A stretch of DNA of 64,000 bases from Haloarculaceae archaeon H-GB1-1. GTDB taxonomy: Archaea; Halobacteriota; Halobacteria; Halobacteriales; Haloarculaceae. The stretch's first letter is position 1, and the number at the start of each line of letters is the position of its first letter. Both the position numbers and the translations under genes were made by a program. The stretch is from the NCBI GenBank assembly GCA_029688825.1, contig JARUKX010000009.1, positions 51,425-115,424 on the forward strand, written 5' to 3'. The notes beneath the pieces were generated by a model that saw only the letters and a list, made by a program, of their open reading frames with translations, ran no database searches and was not told the origin of the DNA. This document shows positions 45,146 to 54,641 of this stretch, one piece after another.

Positions 45146-47563
45146 GTGCAACCCAACCAGACGGTTCTCCTGGCGGTACTCGCGCTCCCGTTTCTCGGGG
45201 CCGCAGTTACGCCGCTGGTCTATCGGGCGCTCGGCGAGCGGACGGCGTATTTCGCGGCCGCCATCGCGGGGGGCTGTCTCCTCCTGATAGCGAGTCAGGC
45301 CAGCACACACGGCAGCGTGACACTTCCCTGGATTCCGTCGCTCGGAGTGAGCCTGTCACTCTACGTTGACGGCCTGGCACTCCTCATCGGCTTCCTCGCC
45401 AGCGGTGTCGGCGTGTTGATATTCACCTACTCCGGTGGCTACATGCACGACGAGCCGGGGCAGATGAAGTACTACGCGACGCTGCAGGCGTTCATGGGGT
45501 CGATGCTCGGCGTCGCGTTCGCCGCCGACCTCGTCGCGCTGTTCCTCTTCTGGGAGTTGACGAGCGTGGCGTCGTTCCTGCTCATCGGTCACTACAGGAG
45601 CGAGGAATCCTCGAAGTACGCCGCTCGAAAGTCCATGCTGATTACCGTCGCTGGCGGCCTCTTCATGCTCATCGGCTTTCTCGTTCTTCACGGCGTGGCC
45701 GCGGACGCCATCGGAACGGCGACCTTCCGTCTCGTCGGGAGCGAGAATTCGATGCTTGCGCACGCGGACGAGATTCAGGAGGCGCTTCGTTCCGCGGGGC
45801 TTCTCGTCCCCGTCCTCCTGCTGATCGGCATCGGCGCAGCGGCGAAGTCCGCCCAGGTGCCGCTGCACATCTGGCTGCCGAACGCGATGGAGGCACCGAC
45901 GCCGGTCTCCGCGTTCCTCCACTCTGCGACCATGGTCAAGGCCGGCGTCTACCTCGTCGGACGGTTCCGTCCGCTGCTGTTGACCGACGAATGGATGATA
46001 CTGTTCGCGACGCTGGGGCTGGTGACGATGACCGTCACGGCCATGTTAGCGATTGCCGCGAGCGACATCAAGGAACTGCTCGCGTACTCGACGGCGTCGC
46101 ACCTCGGTCTCATCGTGGCCGGCTACGGACTCTCGAACGTCTACGGAGCGGAAACAGGCGCGTTCCACATCGTCAATCACGCGCTGTTCAAAGCGGCCCT
46201 GTTCCTCGTCGCGGGCATCGTGGCACACGAGGCGGGCACGCGCGCGATAGACGAACTCGGGGGCTTGCGCCACGACCTCCCGGTCACGGCAGCGGTCACG
46301 GTCGTCGCCGCCCTCGGGATGGCGGGCGTCCCGCCGTTCAACGGCTTCTACTCGAAGGAGCTGTTGTTCGAAGCCACGTACGAAGTGGCGCTGCACGACG
46401 GCGGCGTCTGGTGGCTCTTACCGGTGGTCGCCGTCTTCGGGAGCGTGTTCACCTTCCTGTACTCGATCCGATTCCTGATGCTGTTCTTCGGGGAGAAACC
46501 CCACGAGTTGGGTGAGGTCCACTCGCCGCCGGCCATCATGCTCGCACCTCCCGTCGTGCTTGGCGTCCTGGCCGGCGTCGTCGGCCTCGGCGGCGTCACG
46601 TCGACGTTCGGCGTCCACTTGACGCCGTTGACGGACTTCGTGACGCGCGTCGTGGAGTCCAGCGTCGCACACGGAGGCGGCCACGAAATCCACTTCGGCT
46701 ACCACCTGCCGACGAAGCTGAAACCGGCCGTCGTGATGAGCGCCATCACCATCGGCGTCGGACTCGTCGCGTACCCGTTCTTCGACCATCTCCGGGACGG
46801 CGTCCGGACGCTTCGGAGTGTCCCCCTCCTCTCGCCGAACTTCTACTACGATACCGGGACCGAAGCGCTCGACGAGACGGAATTCGTCACGACGCACCTC
46901 CAGACGGGGCTGTTGCGGACCTACGCGACCGCGCTCGTCCTCGCCGTCAGCGCGATGACCCTCGGAGCCTACGCCGCGGCCGGTGCGAATCTGCCGGCGT
47001 TCACCGGCGTCGGGCTGGCGCTTCCACTCGTACTCGTGTTGCTGGTCGCCATCGTCGGCGCGTTCGCGGTCACCGGTGCGCCATCGCACGTGGCTGGCGT
47101 GCTGACGCTGTCCATCCTCGGCTTCATGGTGGCCATCTTCTACATCCTCGCCAGTGCCCCTGACCTCGCGCTGACCCAGCTGGTCGTCGAGACGCTCGTA
47201 TTGGTGTTGTTCCTCCTCGTGTTGGACAAGCTGCCGGCGTTCTACGGCGAGCCGTCGCGGCTCCGGTCGGCCCGCGACGGACTCGTGTCCGTCGTGGTCG
47301 GCGCGACGGTGTTCACGACGGTGTTGCTCTCGACGAAGGCGACGCCGAACGACGTCATCGCCGAGTTCCTCGCGAAGCGAGCCGGCGTCCCGAGCGAGCA
47401 CGGTACCTATCTGCTCGACTGGGGCGGCGGCGGCAACATCGTGAACGTCATCCTCGTGGACTTCCGTGCGTTCGATACGATGGGAGAGATCTCGGTCGTC
47501 GCGATGGCCGCGCTGTCGGTCGTCACCATCCTGGCGATGCGCGAGCGAGGTGAGGTCCAATGA
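45146..47563 (+). CDS. mnhA: Mrp-type Na+/H+ antiporter subunit A (with MbhD/E-like C-terminus)
   Basis: An 805-residue membrane protein, the largest antiporter subunit. Residues about 60-440 form the complex I NuoL-like channel ('VAFAADLVALFLFWELTSVA', 'LPNAMEAPTPVSAFLHSATM'). After residue about 600 comes the DUF4040 and MbhE-like part ('APDLALTQLVVETLVLVLFL'). The start is GTG at 45146. It begins a seven-gene operon; mnhB overlaps it by four bases. Confidence 0.94.
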   Translation: MQPNQTVLLAVLALPFLGAAVTPLVYRALGERTAYFAAAIAGGCLLLIASQASTHGSVTLPWIPSLGVSLSLYVDGLALLIGFLASGVGVLIFTYSGGYMHDEPGQMKYYATLQAFMGSMLGVAFAADLVALFLFWELTSVASFLLIGHYRSEESSKYAARKSMLITVAGGLFMLIGFLVLHGVAADAIGTATFRLVGSENSMLAHADEIQEALRSAGLLVPVLLLIGIGAAAKSAQVPLHIWLPNAMEAPTPVSAFLHSATMVKAGVYLVGRFRPLLLTDEWMILFATLGLVTMTVTAMLAIAASDIKELLAYSTASHLGLIVAGYGLSNVYGAETGAFHIVNHALFKAALFLVAGIVAHEAGTRAIDELGGLRHDLPVTAAVTVVAALGMAGVPPFNGFYSKELLFEATYEVALHDGGVWWLLPVVAVFGSVFTFLYSIRFLMLFFGEKPHELGEVHSPPAIMLAPPVVLGVLAGVVGLGGVTSTFGVHLTPLTDFVTRVVESSVAHGGGHEIHFGYHLPTKLKPAVVMSAITIGVGLVAYPFFDHLRDGVRTLRSVPLLSPNFYYDTGTEALDETEFVTTHLQTGLLRTYATALVLAVSAMTLGAYAAAGANLPAFTGVGLALPLVLVLLVAIVGAFAVTGAPSHVAGVLTLSILGFMVAIFYILASAPDLALTQLVVETLVLVLFLLVLDKLPAFYGEPSRLRSARDGLVSVVVGATVFTTVLLSTKATPNDVIAEFLAKRAGVPSEHGTYLLDWGGGGNIVNVILVDFRAFDTMGEISVVAMAALSVVTILAMRERGEVQ

Positions 47564-48042
47564 GCGACGGCATCCAGCGCGAAACGACGGTCGTGGCGAA
47601 AACGGTCACGAGAATCGTGGTACCGCTCATCCTCGTGACCGCGATCGCGCTGCTGTTGCAGGGCCACAACCTCCCCGGCGGTGGCTTCATCGCCGGCGTG
47701 TTGACCGCGACGGCGTTTGCTCTCACGTACATCATCTACGGACTGGATTACATCCAGACCGAACTGCTCGACCGGGGCGTCGACGTGCCCGACGGCGTCC
47801 CGACCGCACTGGCTCGCGAGAGTGGCACCGTCTTCGGAATCGGGCTGGCCATCGCCGCCGGGGGCGGTATCGCCGCGATGGTACTTGGCTACCCGTTCCT
47901 TACCCAGGCCGTCGCGTTCCTCGAACACCTGCCCGTCTACCACGAACTGGAAGTGGCGAGCGCGTTCGTCTTCGACCTCGGCGTCTACTTCGTCGTGGTG
48001 GGTGGCCTGCTCACGATTCTCTCGGTGGTGGGAGCGGAATGA
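47560..48042 (+). CDS. mnhB: Mrp antiporter subunit B
   Basis: A 160-residue protein with four helices, including the family motif 'GHNLPGGGFIAGVLTATAF'. It forms part of the Na+/H+ antiporter complex in the cytoplasmic membrane. Its ATG overlaps the mnhA stop and its stop overlaps the mnhC start, both by four bases (ATGA). Confidence 0.93.
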   Translation: MSDGIQRETTVVAKTVTRIVVPLILVTAIALLLQGHNLPGGGFIAGVLTATAFALTYIIYGLDYIQTELLDRGVDVPDGVPTALARESGTVFGIGLAIAAGGGIAAMVLGYPFLTQAVAFLEHLPVYHELEVASAFVFDLGVYFVVVGGLLTILSVVGAE

Positions 48043-48377
48043 CGCAGTTCGTCCTCGCGCTGGTGCTGGGCATCCTCTTCGCGCTGGGCACCTATCTCGT
48101 GCTGCGTAGCGACGTCGTCCGCGTGGTCTGGGGCGTGAGCATCATCAGTCAGGCGGCGAACGTGTATCTGGTCACGATGGGCGGTCTCTCGGGGAGCGTG
48201 CCCATCGTCGCACATGGTGGCGGTCACGGCCACGTGACCGACCCGCTGGTCCAGGCGCTGGTCCTGACGGCCATCGTCATCGGATTCGGGACCACCGCGT
48301 TCGCCCTGGTGTTGACCTACCGGACCTACGAAGCCCACGGAACAATCGATCTCACGGAGGTGAGCGAGAACACATGA
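48039..48377 (+). CDS. mnhC: Mrp antiporter subunit C (NuoK-like)
   Basis: A 112-residue protein with three helices and NuoK-like sequence: 'LGTYLVLRSDVVRVVWGVSI' and 'DPLVQALVLTAIVIGFGTTA'. The start at 48039 overlaps the mnhB stop; a longer in-frame extension reaching 47466 is an out-of-gene shadow. It ends four bases into mnhD. Confidence 0.93.
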   Translation: MTQFVLALVLGILFALGTYLVLRSDVVRVVWGVSIISQAANVYLVTMGGLSGSVPIVAHGGGHGHVTDPLVQALVLTAIVIGFGTTAFALVLTYRTYEAHGTIDLTEVSENT

Positions 48378-49963
48378 GTCTCTCACACGTCGTCATCGCG
48401 CCGATGCTCGTCGCGCTGGTCACCGCCATCGTCACCCTGCTGACCCGAAGCAGGCCGACACTCCAGGGTGGACTGAGCCTGCTCGGCGTCGTCGGATACG
48501 CTGTCGCGGTCGCCGTCCTCGTCGGTGACGTGCTGTCCGAGACCGTCCTCACGTACCAGTTGTCGAACTGGGCGGCACCGTTCGGAATCACGCTCGTCGC
48601 CGACGCGCTCTCCGCGTTCATGCTCGTGCTCGCGGCGGTGGTGTCGCTGGCTGCGCTGGCGTTCTCGGTCATCTACGTCAATTCGTACGGGCAGCGCGTC
48701 TCCTACCATCCGCTGTTCCACTTCATGCTCGTCGGCGTCACCGGGTCGTTCCTGACAGGAGACATCTTCAATCTCTTCGTCTGGTTCGAGGTGATGCTCA
48801 TGCCGAGCTACGTATTCGTGGTCTTCTACAGCGGCAAGGCGCACACGAGCGCGGCGCTGAAGTACACCGTCCTGAACCTCATCGGCAGCGCGGTCATGCT
48901 GGTCGCCATCGGCGGCCTCTACTCGACGACGGGAACGCTGAACATGGCCGACATGACCCGCCGTCTGCTCGCGGCCGAGGAGTACGGCATCGACCCCGCG
49001 CCCGTCCTCGGGCTAGCGGCACTGCTGTTCGCCGTCTTCGCGCTGAAGGCGGGCATCGTCCCCTTCCAGTTCTGGGTACCCGAGGCGTACAGTGCCGCAC
49101 CGGCACCCATCACGGCCGTTCTCGCGGGCGTGACGAAGAAGGTCGGCGTCTACGCCATCATTCGCCTGTACTTCACCGTGTTCGCGGCGGCGACGCTGCC
49201 CGAAGGCCTCGGACTGCCCGGGCTCTCGGGCACGTCGTTTCTGGCGTTCTTCGGGCCGGTCATGTTCCTGATGGCGCTCGGGAGCATCTTCCTCGGCGGC
49301 TTCGGCGCGGTGAGTCGCCCGGACCTCGACGGCGTGTTCGCGTACTCCAGCATCGGGCAGGTGGGCTTCATCGTCCTCCCGCTCGCAGTCGGCGCGACGG
49401 TGCCGGCCGTCCGGTCGCTGGCCATCGTCGCGGCGCTCGTGTATTCGCTGAACCACGCCATCGCGAAGTCGCTGCTGTTCCTCGTCAGCGGGACGGTGGA
49501 CGACGCAGTGGGCGCGATCACGTTCGACGACATCGGCGGCCTGACGGGCGAGATGCCGGTGCTCTCGGCCGGGTTCTTCGTCGGGTCGCTCGCGCTGATC
49601 GGTATCCCACCGTTGACCGGTTTCTTCGGGAAGCTCCTCGTGTTCCAGGTCGCGAGCGACGCGACCATCGCCGGTGGTAACGGTGCGACGCTCGCACTTG
49701 CCGCCGCACTGGCGGGCGCGATACTCACGATTGCCTACCTTTCGCGTGCCTGGAAGGAGGGCTTCTGGGGAGAGACGACCGGCGCGGTCGAGGGGGCGAC
49801 CGCCACGCCGGGGTTGGTCGCGGTCGTCGTCGGACTGGCGACGCTGCTCGTCGTCGTCGGCGTCGGCTTCGACCCGGTGTATCAGGTGGCGAACGCCGCA
49901 GCGGACGCGGCGCTGGCGCGGACCGACTACGTCCGTGCAGTCGGGCTGGAGGTGAGTTCATGA
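48374..49963 (+). CDS. mnhD: Mrp antiporter subunit D (NuoN/M-like)
   Basis: A 529-residue antiporter-like subunit with about 14 helices. Landmarks are 'GDIFNLFVWFEVMLMPSYVF', 'FQFWVPEAYSAAPAPITAVL' and 'NHAIAKSLLFLVSGTVDDAV', which hold the conserved Glu and Lys of the ion path. Coupled by four-base overlaps with mnhC and mnhE. Confidence 0.94.
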   Translation: MSLSHVVIAPMLVALVTAIVTLLTRSRPTLQGGLSLLGVVGYAVAVAVLVGDVLSETVLTYQLSNWAAPFGITLVADALSAFMLVLAAVVSLAALAFSVIYVNSYGQRVSYHPLFHFMLVGVTGSFLTGDIFNLFVWFEVMLMPSYVFVVFYSGKAHTSAALKYTVLNLIGSAVMLVAIGGLYSTTGTLNMADMTRRLLAAEEYGIDPAPVLGLAALLFAVFALKAGIVPFQFWVPEAYSAAPAPITAVLAGVTKKVGVYAIIRLYFTVFAAATLPEGLGLPGLSGTSFLAFFGPVMFLMALGSIFLGGFGAVSRPDLDGVFAYSSIGQVGFIVLPLAVGATVPAVRSLAIVAALVYSLNHAIAKSLLFLVSGTVDDAVGAITFDDIGGLTGEMPVLSAGFFVGSLALIGIPPLTGFFGKLLVFQVASDATIAGGNGATLALAAALAGAILTIAYLSRAWKEGFWGETTGAVEGATATPGLVAVVVGLATLLVVVGVGFDPVYQVANAAADAALARTDYVRAVGLEVSS

Positions 49964-50565
49964 GGCGCTGGCCGGTATACGGCATCGGGCTGGCCGTACT
50001 GTGGCTGTTCGTCCGCGGCGTCGAGCTGGCTCCCCTCCCCATCGTCCGTGAGCTGCTCATCGGGCTGGCGTTCGGCCTCCCATTGGCGTTCACCCTCCGT
50101 CGGTTCTACCGACCGAGGGTCGCCCTTCGCGAGCGAGCACTGGCGCTTCCGTACGCGGGGATGTACGTCCTGGTGTTCGTCTGGGAACTCCTCACGGCGA
50201 ACCTCGACGTGGCCTACCGCGTGCTGAGCCCGTCGATGCCGATCAAGCCGACCGTCGTCGAGGTTCCGTTACGCGTCGAGAGCGACGCGGCGGTGACGAC
50301 GATCGCGAACAGTATCACCCTGACCCCGGGAACGCTGACCATGGATTACGACGAGAAACGCCACGTGTTCTACGTGCACGCCCTCGCGGCGGAGGACCCG
50401 AAGGAGGTCCTCGAACCGATTCGCAAGTGGGAGGACTACGCGCTCCGCATCTTCGATGAGGAACGCGAGCCGGGCTCTCCGGTTCCGGAGTCGGTGAGCA
50501 ATCCCGGCGACGAGACCGTTCCAACTGCGGACCCGCGGCCTGGAGGTGACGACCGTGGCGACTGA
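49960..50565 (+). CDS. mnhE: Mrp antiporter subunit E
   Basis: A 201-residue protein with an N-terminal membrane half ('WLFVRGVELAPLPIVRELLI', 'YVLVFVWELLTANLDVAYRV') and a soluble C-terminal domain ('NSITLTPGTLTMDYDEKRHV', 'HALAAEDPKEVLEPIRKWED') conserved in MnhE. The acidic tail of about 30 residues is a haloarchaeal extension. It overlaps mnhF by about 20 bases. Confidence 0.92.
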   Translation: MRRWPVYGIGLAVLWLFVRGVELAPLPIVRELLIGLAFGLPLAFTLRRFYRPRVALRERALALPYAGMYVLVFVWELLTANLDVAYRVLSPSMPIKPTVVEVPLRVESDAAVTTIANSITLTPGTLTMDYDEKRHVFYVHALAAEDPKEVLEPIRKWEDYALRIFDEEREPGSPVPESVSNPGDETVPTADPRPGGDDRGD

Positions 50566-50845
50566 AGTACCGGGCTTTCTCGACCTGGCCATCCAGTTCG
50601 GCCTGATCGTCGCCAGCGGCGTGACGCTGCTGGTCGGCTATCGGGTCATTCAGGGCCCGACGACGCCCGACCGCGTCGTCGCGCTGGACACCATCGGGAC
50701 GAACGTGGTCGCCATCGCCGTCCTGTTCGCGCTGGCGACCGGACGTGGCCTGTTCGTCACGGTGAGCCTGGTGTTGGCCATCATCGGCTTCATCAGCACC
50801 ATCGCGGTCGCACGCTACGTCACAGAGGGGGACATCATCGAATGA
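50546..50845 (+). CDS. mnhF: Mrp antiporter subunit F
   Basis: A 99-residue three-helix protein, with 'GYRVIQGPTTPDRVVALDTI' as the MnhF hallmark. Translation starts at GTG 50546, or possibly GTG 50555 three codons later; both lie inside the mnhE end. Its stop overlaps the mnhG ATG by four bases. Confidence 0.92.
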   Translation: MTTVATEVPGFLDLAIQFGLIVASGVTLLVGYRVIQGPTTPDRVVALDTIGTNVVAIAVLFALATGRGLFVTVSLVLAIIGFISTIAVARYVTEGDIIE

Positions 50846-51189
50846 GCGAACTCGGACTACTCCGCGCAGGCGTCGTCACAGCGTTAATCATCATCGGCAG
50901 TTTCTTCCTCGTCGTCGGGACGGTCGGTCTGCTGCGGTTCCCGGACGTGTACAATCGACTGCACTCGACGAGCAAGGCGACCACGCTCGGGGCCGCGTCC
51001 ATCTTCCTCGCCGGATTCGTCTTCTTCGGACCGGGCGGGTACGGGCTGACGTCGCTGGTCGGCATCGTCTTCCTGTTCCTCACCGCCCCGACCGGCGGTC
51101 ACGTCATCTCGCGGGCCGCCAAGCGGATGGGCGTGGAGTTCTACGGGCAGGCCGAATGGCCCAAAGAAGTCAGCGAGTCGGACGACTAG
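50842..51189 (+). CDS. mnhG: Mrp antiporter subunit G
   Basis: A 115-residue three-helix protein with the MnhG motif 'VGTVGLLRFPDVYNRLHSTS' followed by 'ATTLGAASIFLAGF'. It completes the A-G set needed for Mrp antiport. Its TAG stop forms a CTAG shared with the coaBC stop on the other strand. Confidence 0.93.
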   Translation: MSELGLLRAGVVTALIIIGSFFLVVGTVGLLRFPDVYNRLHSTSKATTLGAASIFLAGFVFFGPGGYGLTSLVGIVFLFLTAPTGGHVISRAAKRMGVEFYGQAEWPKEVSESDD

Positions 51190-52343
51190 CAGAACGCGAC
51201 TAGTTCGTTCGCGATTCGCCCGCCCAGATCCGCTTTGTCGCCTTCGAAGACGTCGTACCCGTCTTCGGTGACGATGAGCGCGCGCGTCGCGTCCGCACCC
51301 ATGACGCTCGCGTCGTTCCCGACGACGAACGAGAGGTCGGCCCGCGCCAGGAGGTCACGGGCCCGCTCGACGATATCGTCGTCGTCACCCTCGGTTTCGG
51401 CCTTGAAGCCGACGATGGGGAGGTCCGGGTAGGCCTCGCGAACGGTGTCGACGAGCTTCGGCGTCGGCTCCAGTTTCAGGGTCAGTTCGTCCTGTCCGGA
51501 CCGGATCTTCTCGTCGGTGTAGGCAACCGTGTAGTCGCTGATTGCCGCGGCGGAGACGAGCGCGTCAGCCTCGTCGGTGAGGTCCATCACGGCCGCGGTC
51601 ATCTCCGCGGCGCTCTCGACGGGTTCGACGGTCGCGTACGGCAGGTCGTCGTCACCGTCGTGGACGATGGTGACGTCTGCACCGCGCACGTAGCAGGCGC
51701 GCGCAACCGCTCGGCCGGTCCGGCCCGAGGAGCGATTGGAGAGGGTCCGAATGGGGTCGATTGATTCCGTGGTCGCGCCGCTGGTCACGACGACGTGTGT
51801 ATCTGCCAACGGCTGGTCGCTGGCGGCGCGCGCCGTCGCGAGCGCGATGGCGTCCTCGGTCGCGATCTTCGCCTTCCCCTCCTCGATTCTGGGGTCGACG
51901 AAGTCCACGCCCCACGATTCGACGCGCTCGATGGTCTCGGCCACGCCGGGATGGTCGTACATCGGTTCGTGCATCGCGGGCGCGACGACGACCGGAACGT
52001 CCGCACCGAGCGCCGTCGTCGCGCACGTCGTCACCGGCGTGTCGTCGATTGCCGCGGCCATCTTGCCGACCGTGTTCGCAGTCGCCGGCGCGACGAGGAG
52101 AACGTCGGCCCAACCGTCGCGGCCACAGAGCGCGACGTGCTCGACGCCGCCGGTGATCTCCGTGACGACCTCGTTCCCGGTGGCGAACTCCAGCGCCCAC
52201 GGGTGGACGATACCCCGTGCGGCGTCGGTCGTGACTGCGCGAACGGTGGCCCCCCGACGACGAAGTTCGTGAGCGAGTTCGACGGTCTTCACCGCAGCGA
52301 TGGACCCGGTGACACCCAGCGCGACGTTGACTCCCTGGAGCAT
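51186..52343 (-). CDS. coaBC: bifunctional phosphopantothenoylcysteine decarboxylase / phosphopantothenate-cysteine ligase
   Basis: A 385-residue two-domain enzyme for coenzyme A synthesis. The N-terminal flavoprotein half has 'VALGVTGSIAAVKTVELA', 'VLLVAPATANTVGKMAAA' and 'PVVVAPAMHEPMYDHP'. The CoaB half begins about residue 187 with 'VVVTSGATTESIDPIRTLSN' and has the archaeal nucleotide-binding 'IVGFKAETE'. The start (MLQGVNVALG) at 52343 is used; the frame extends upstream to 52457 without similarity. Confidence 0.94.
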   Translation of the reverse strand: MLQGVNVALGVTGSIAAVKTVELAHELRRRGATVRAVTTDAARGIVHPWALEFATGNEVVTEITGGVEHVALCGRDGWADVLLVAPATANTVGKMAAAIDDTPVTTCATTALGADVPVVVAPAMHEPMYDHPGVAETIERVESWGVDFVDPRIEEGKAKIATEDAIALATARAASDQPLADTHVVVTSGATTESIDPIRTLSNRSSGRTGRAVARACYVRGADVTIVHDGDDDLPYATVEPVESAAEMTAAVMDLTDEADALVSAAAISDYTVAYTDEKIRSGQDELTLKLEPTPKLVDTVREAYPDLPIVGFKAETEGDDDDIVERARDLLARADLSFVVGNDASVMGADATRALIVTEDGYDVFEGDKADLGGRIANELVAFC

Positions 52344-52562
52344 CCTATCACGTACTGGTCCGTCCCGTCGGCATAAAGACGTGGTCCGCCGACGGACCGG
52401 TGCCCCACGTTTCCACCACCGTCCCGTGCAGCCATCCGGACGTGACAGCCAGCCCACAGGCGAAACTTGCCACTGTAGCCGTTCACGGTCGTCGATGGGC
52501 TGCCGCGAGAAACGGTACCGTATCGGACCGACGAGACCCTCGCAGTCGATCCGTTGGGAATC

Positions 52563-52877
52563 TCACCAGACGGACTGCAGCGGCCGAGCGATTATCGTCC
52601 CGTCGCTCTCGATCGTCACCTCGCAGCCGTCGTAGCGGAAACTAAGCGAGAGTTCGCGGTCGGTTCGTTCTCGGGGAAACAGTGCGTCTATCGCGTCGAC
52701 GTCCACGGTCTTTTCCAACGGGACGCCGTCCACGACCGATACCTCCGGCATGCTGTCGAACAGTGAAAGCAACGTCTCGCTGAGGGGCTGCTCCGAGACC
52801 CATTCGTGGCGGGTCACGTATCCCTCGTAATTCGCTCCGTACGTTTCGTTCCAGTCGGGATTTCTCGAATTGCTCAT
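52563..52877 (-). CDS. HalOD1 output-domain protein
   Basis: A 104-residue protein matching the haloarchaeal HalOD1 domain: 'SETLLSLFDSMPEVSVVDGV' early and 'FRYDGCEVTIESDGTIIARP' at the end. The domain is often the output of response-regulator-like proteins; here it stands alone. No signal peptide or helix is present. Function unknown. It lies 219 bases from coaBC. Confidence 0.75.
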   Translation of the reverse strand: MSNSRNPDWNETYGANYEGYVTRHEWVSEQPLSETLLSLFDSMPEVSVVDGVPLEKTVDVDAIDALFPRERTDRELSLSFRYDGCEVTIESDGTIIARPLQSVW

Positions 52878-53403
52878 GGGTGGATGACTGTCGCTGATCG
52901 CCCGGTCTGACGCCGGTCCCGGACAGGTCCGCCCCGGCGGGCTAGAGTTGTCACTAACGCTAGGAAAGCCCTTTCAGGCCGGGGAGAGAAGAACGAGATG
53001 TTCCACCAACCGTCCTTCTCCGCGTGCTCGTGCTCCTAGCTTTGCATAGGTCACACCGGCACCAAATCAATGTTATTCTGTAAACACGATAAGATGACAT
53101 TTCCGCTACGTCGTCATACGTCATCGTCGACACCGTCGCCGTGTCCCGATTGTGAACTCTCGGAGCGTGCGGCCGAAGTAGCACGTCCGCCTCTTTGGAA
53201 AGAAACATAACGTATATGTAAAGTATTACACGCCGAACAGACAGTCGAGAGAACACGAACCGGTCGATATCGATTCATTCCGGGTTACGCCACCGTCATA
53301 CAATCACCTGAGTTACACGACGGCGTGAGCAGGGAGACTGGCGAGCGTCGGCGGTGCGTCCACCGAGTGGACCGCAGGCGCGAACGCCGTCAGGTCCGGT
53401 CGG
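52878..53403. other. 526-base interval without a convincing gene
   Basis: The central part (about 53030-53290) is AT-richer than its surroundings. A 98-codon minus-strand frame (52960-53256) has atypical composition and is not accepted. At 52953-52989 the string 'gccctttcaggccgggga' resembles the right-end hairpins of haloarchaeal IS605/IS1341-type elements, but pairing is imperfect. No promoter or RNA gene is clear. Confidence 0.4.
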
Positions 53404-54573
53404 TCAGCGACCGAGGTCGAAGTGTTCGGCGGCCTGTTCCATGTCCTTGTCGCCGCGACCGCTGAGGTTGACGACGATGGTGTCGTGCTCGCCCTCCGCT
53501 GCGAGTTGTTTCGCCAGCGCGACGGCGTGGCTGCTCTCCAGCGCCGGGATGATGCCCTCCGTCTCGCTCAGCGTTCGGAACGCGTCGAGAGCTTCGTCGT
53601 CGGTGATACCGCGGTACTCACACCGTCCGACCGCGCGGAACATCGCGTGCTCCGGACCGACGCCAGGGTAGTCGAGCCCCGCCGAGACCGAGTGGACCTC
53701 CACGTCGTCGTCGATGACGCGCGTCTTCATCCCGTGGATGACGTCCTCGTGACCCGAGGCGAGCGGTGCGGCGTGGCGAGTCGAGTCCGTCCCTTCGCCG
53801 CCGCCTTCACCGCCGTAGAAGTCGACGTCGTCGTCGCGGAAGGCGTGGAACAGGCCGATAGCGTTGGAGCCACCGCCGACGCAGGCGACGCAGGCGTCCG
53901 GAAGGCCACCGATCTGCTCCCGGATCTGCTCGCGTGCCTCCTCGCCGATGACGGACTGGAACTCCCGGACCATCCGGGGGAAGGGGTCCGGCCCGACGAC
54001 GGAGCCGACGAGGTAGTGCGTGTCGTCCATGTTCTGTGCGAAGTCTTCGAGAGCCGCGTCGACGGCGTCGGCGAGGCCAGAACCGCCGCGGGTGACTTCG
54101 TTGACGGTCGCCCCCATCAGCCGCATGCGGAAGACGTTCATCTTCTGGCGCTCGACGTCCTTCTTCCCCATGTATATCTCGGTGTCCAGGTCGAACAGCG
54201 CGCCGACCATGGCGGTCGCCGTTCCGTGTTGGCCCGCGCCGGTCTCCGCGATGAGCCGCTCCTTGCCCGCCTTCTTCGCGAGGAGCGCTTGTCCGAGCGC
54301 GTTGTTGATCTTGTGCGCACCCCCGTGGAGCAGGTCCTCGCGTTTGAGGTAGATGTCCGCGCCGTACTCCGCCGAGAGGTTCTGGGCGTGATACAGCGGC
54401 GTCGGGCGGCCGGCGTACTGTTCCAGCACGTAGCGGAAGTCCTCCTGGAACTCCTCGGTCGGGACGATGTCCTCGAACGCAGCGGCGAGCTGTGCGAGCG
54501 GTTCCTCCATCGCTTCTGGGACGTGTCGGCCCCCGAAACCGTCGAACTCCCCGGGGTCCTCTGAATCACTCAT
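53404..54573 (-). CDS. trpB: tryptophan synthase beta chain
   Basis: A 389-residue PLP enzyme that condenses indole and serine to tryptophan. The PLP lysine is Lys88 in 'LLHGGAHKINNALGQAL', with the catalytic Glu in 'RLIAETGAGQHGTATA' and the phosphate loop 'CVGGGSNAIGLFHAF'. Length and sequence fit the canonical (TrpB1) type. The start at 54573 (MSDSEDPGEF) is used; a 10-residue upstream extension is possible. No trpA, trpC or trpF is adjacent, so it is outside a trp operon. Confidence 0.93.
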   Translation of the reverse strand: MSDSEDPGEFDGFGGRHVPEAMEEPLAQLAAAFEDIVPTEEFQEDFRYVLEQYAGRPTPLYHAQNLSAEYGADIYLKREDLLHGGAHKINNALGQALLAKKAGKERLIAETGAGQHGTATAMVGALFDLDTEIYMGKKDVERQKMNVFRMRLMGATVNEVTRGGSGLADAVDAALEDFAQNMDDTHYLVGSVVGPDPFPRMVREFQSVIGEEAREQIREQIGGLPDACVACVGGGSNAIGLFHAFRDDDVDFYGGEGGGEGTDSTRHAAPLASGHEDVIHGMKTRVIDDDVEVHSVSAGLDYPGVGPEHAMFRAVGRCEYRGITDDEALDAFRTLSETEGIIPALESSHAVALAKQLAAEGEHDTIVVNLSGRGDKDMEQAAEHFDLGR

Positions 54574-54641
54574 ACGGGTTCCCCATCGCCCGAGGTCCAC
54601 ATAGACCTACCGGGCGGCTTTTGGCCATCCCCTCCCTTGCA

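Noticed and set aside
52960..53256. 98-codon minus-strand frame in the trpB-HalOD1 interval
   Set aside because: Codon use and composition are unlike the surrounding genes, no promoter or family is recognisable.
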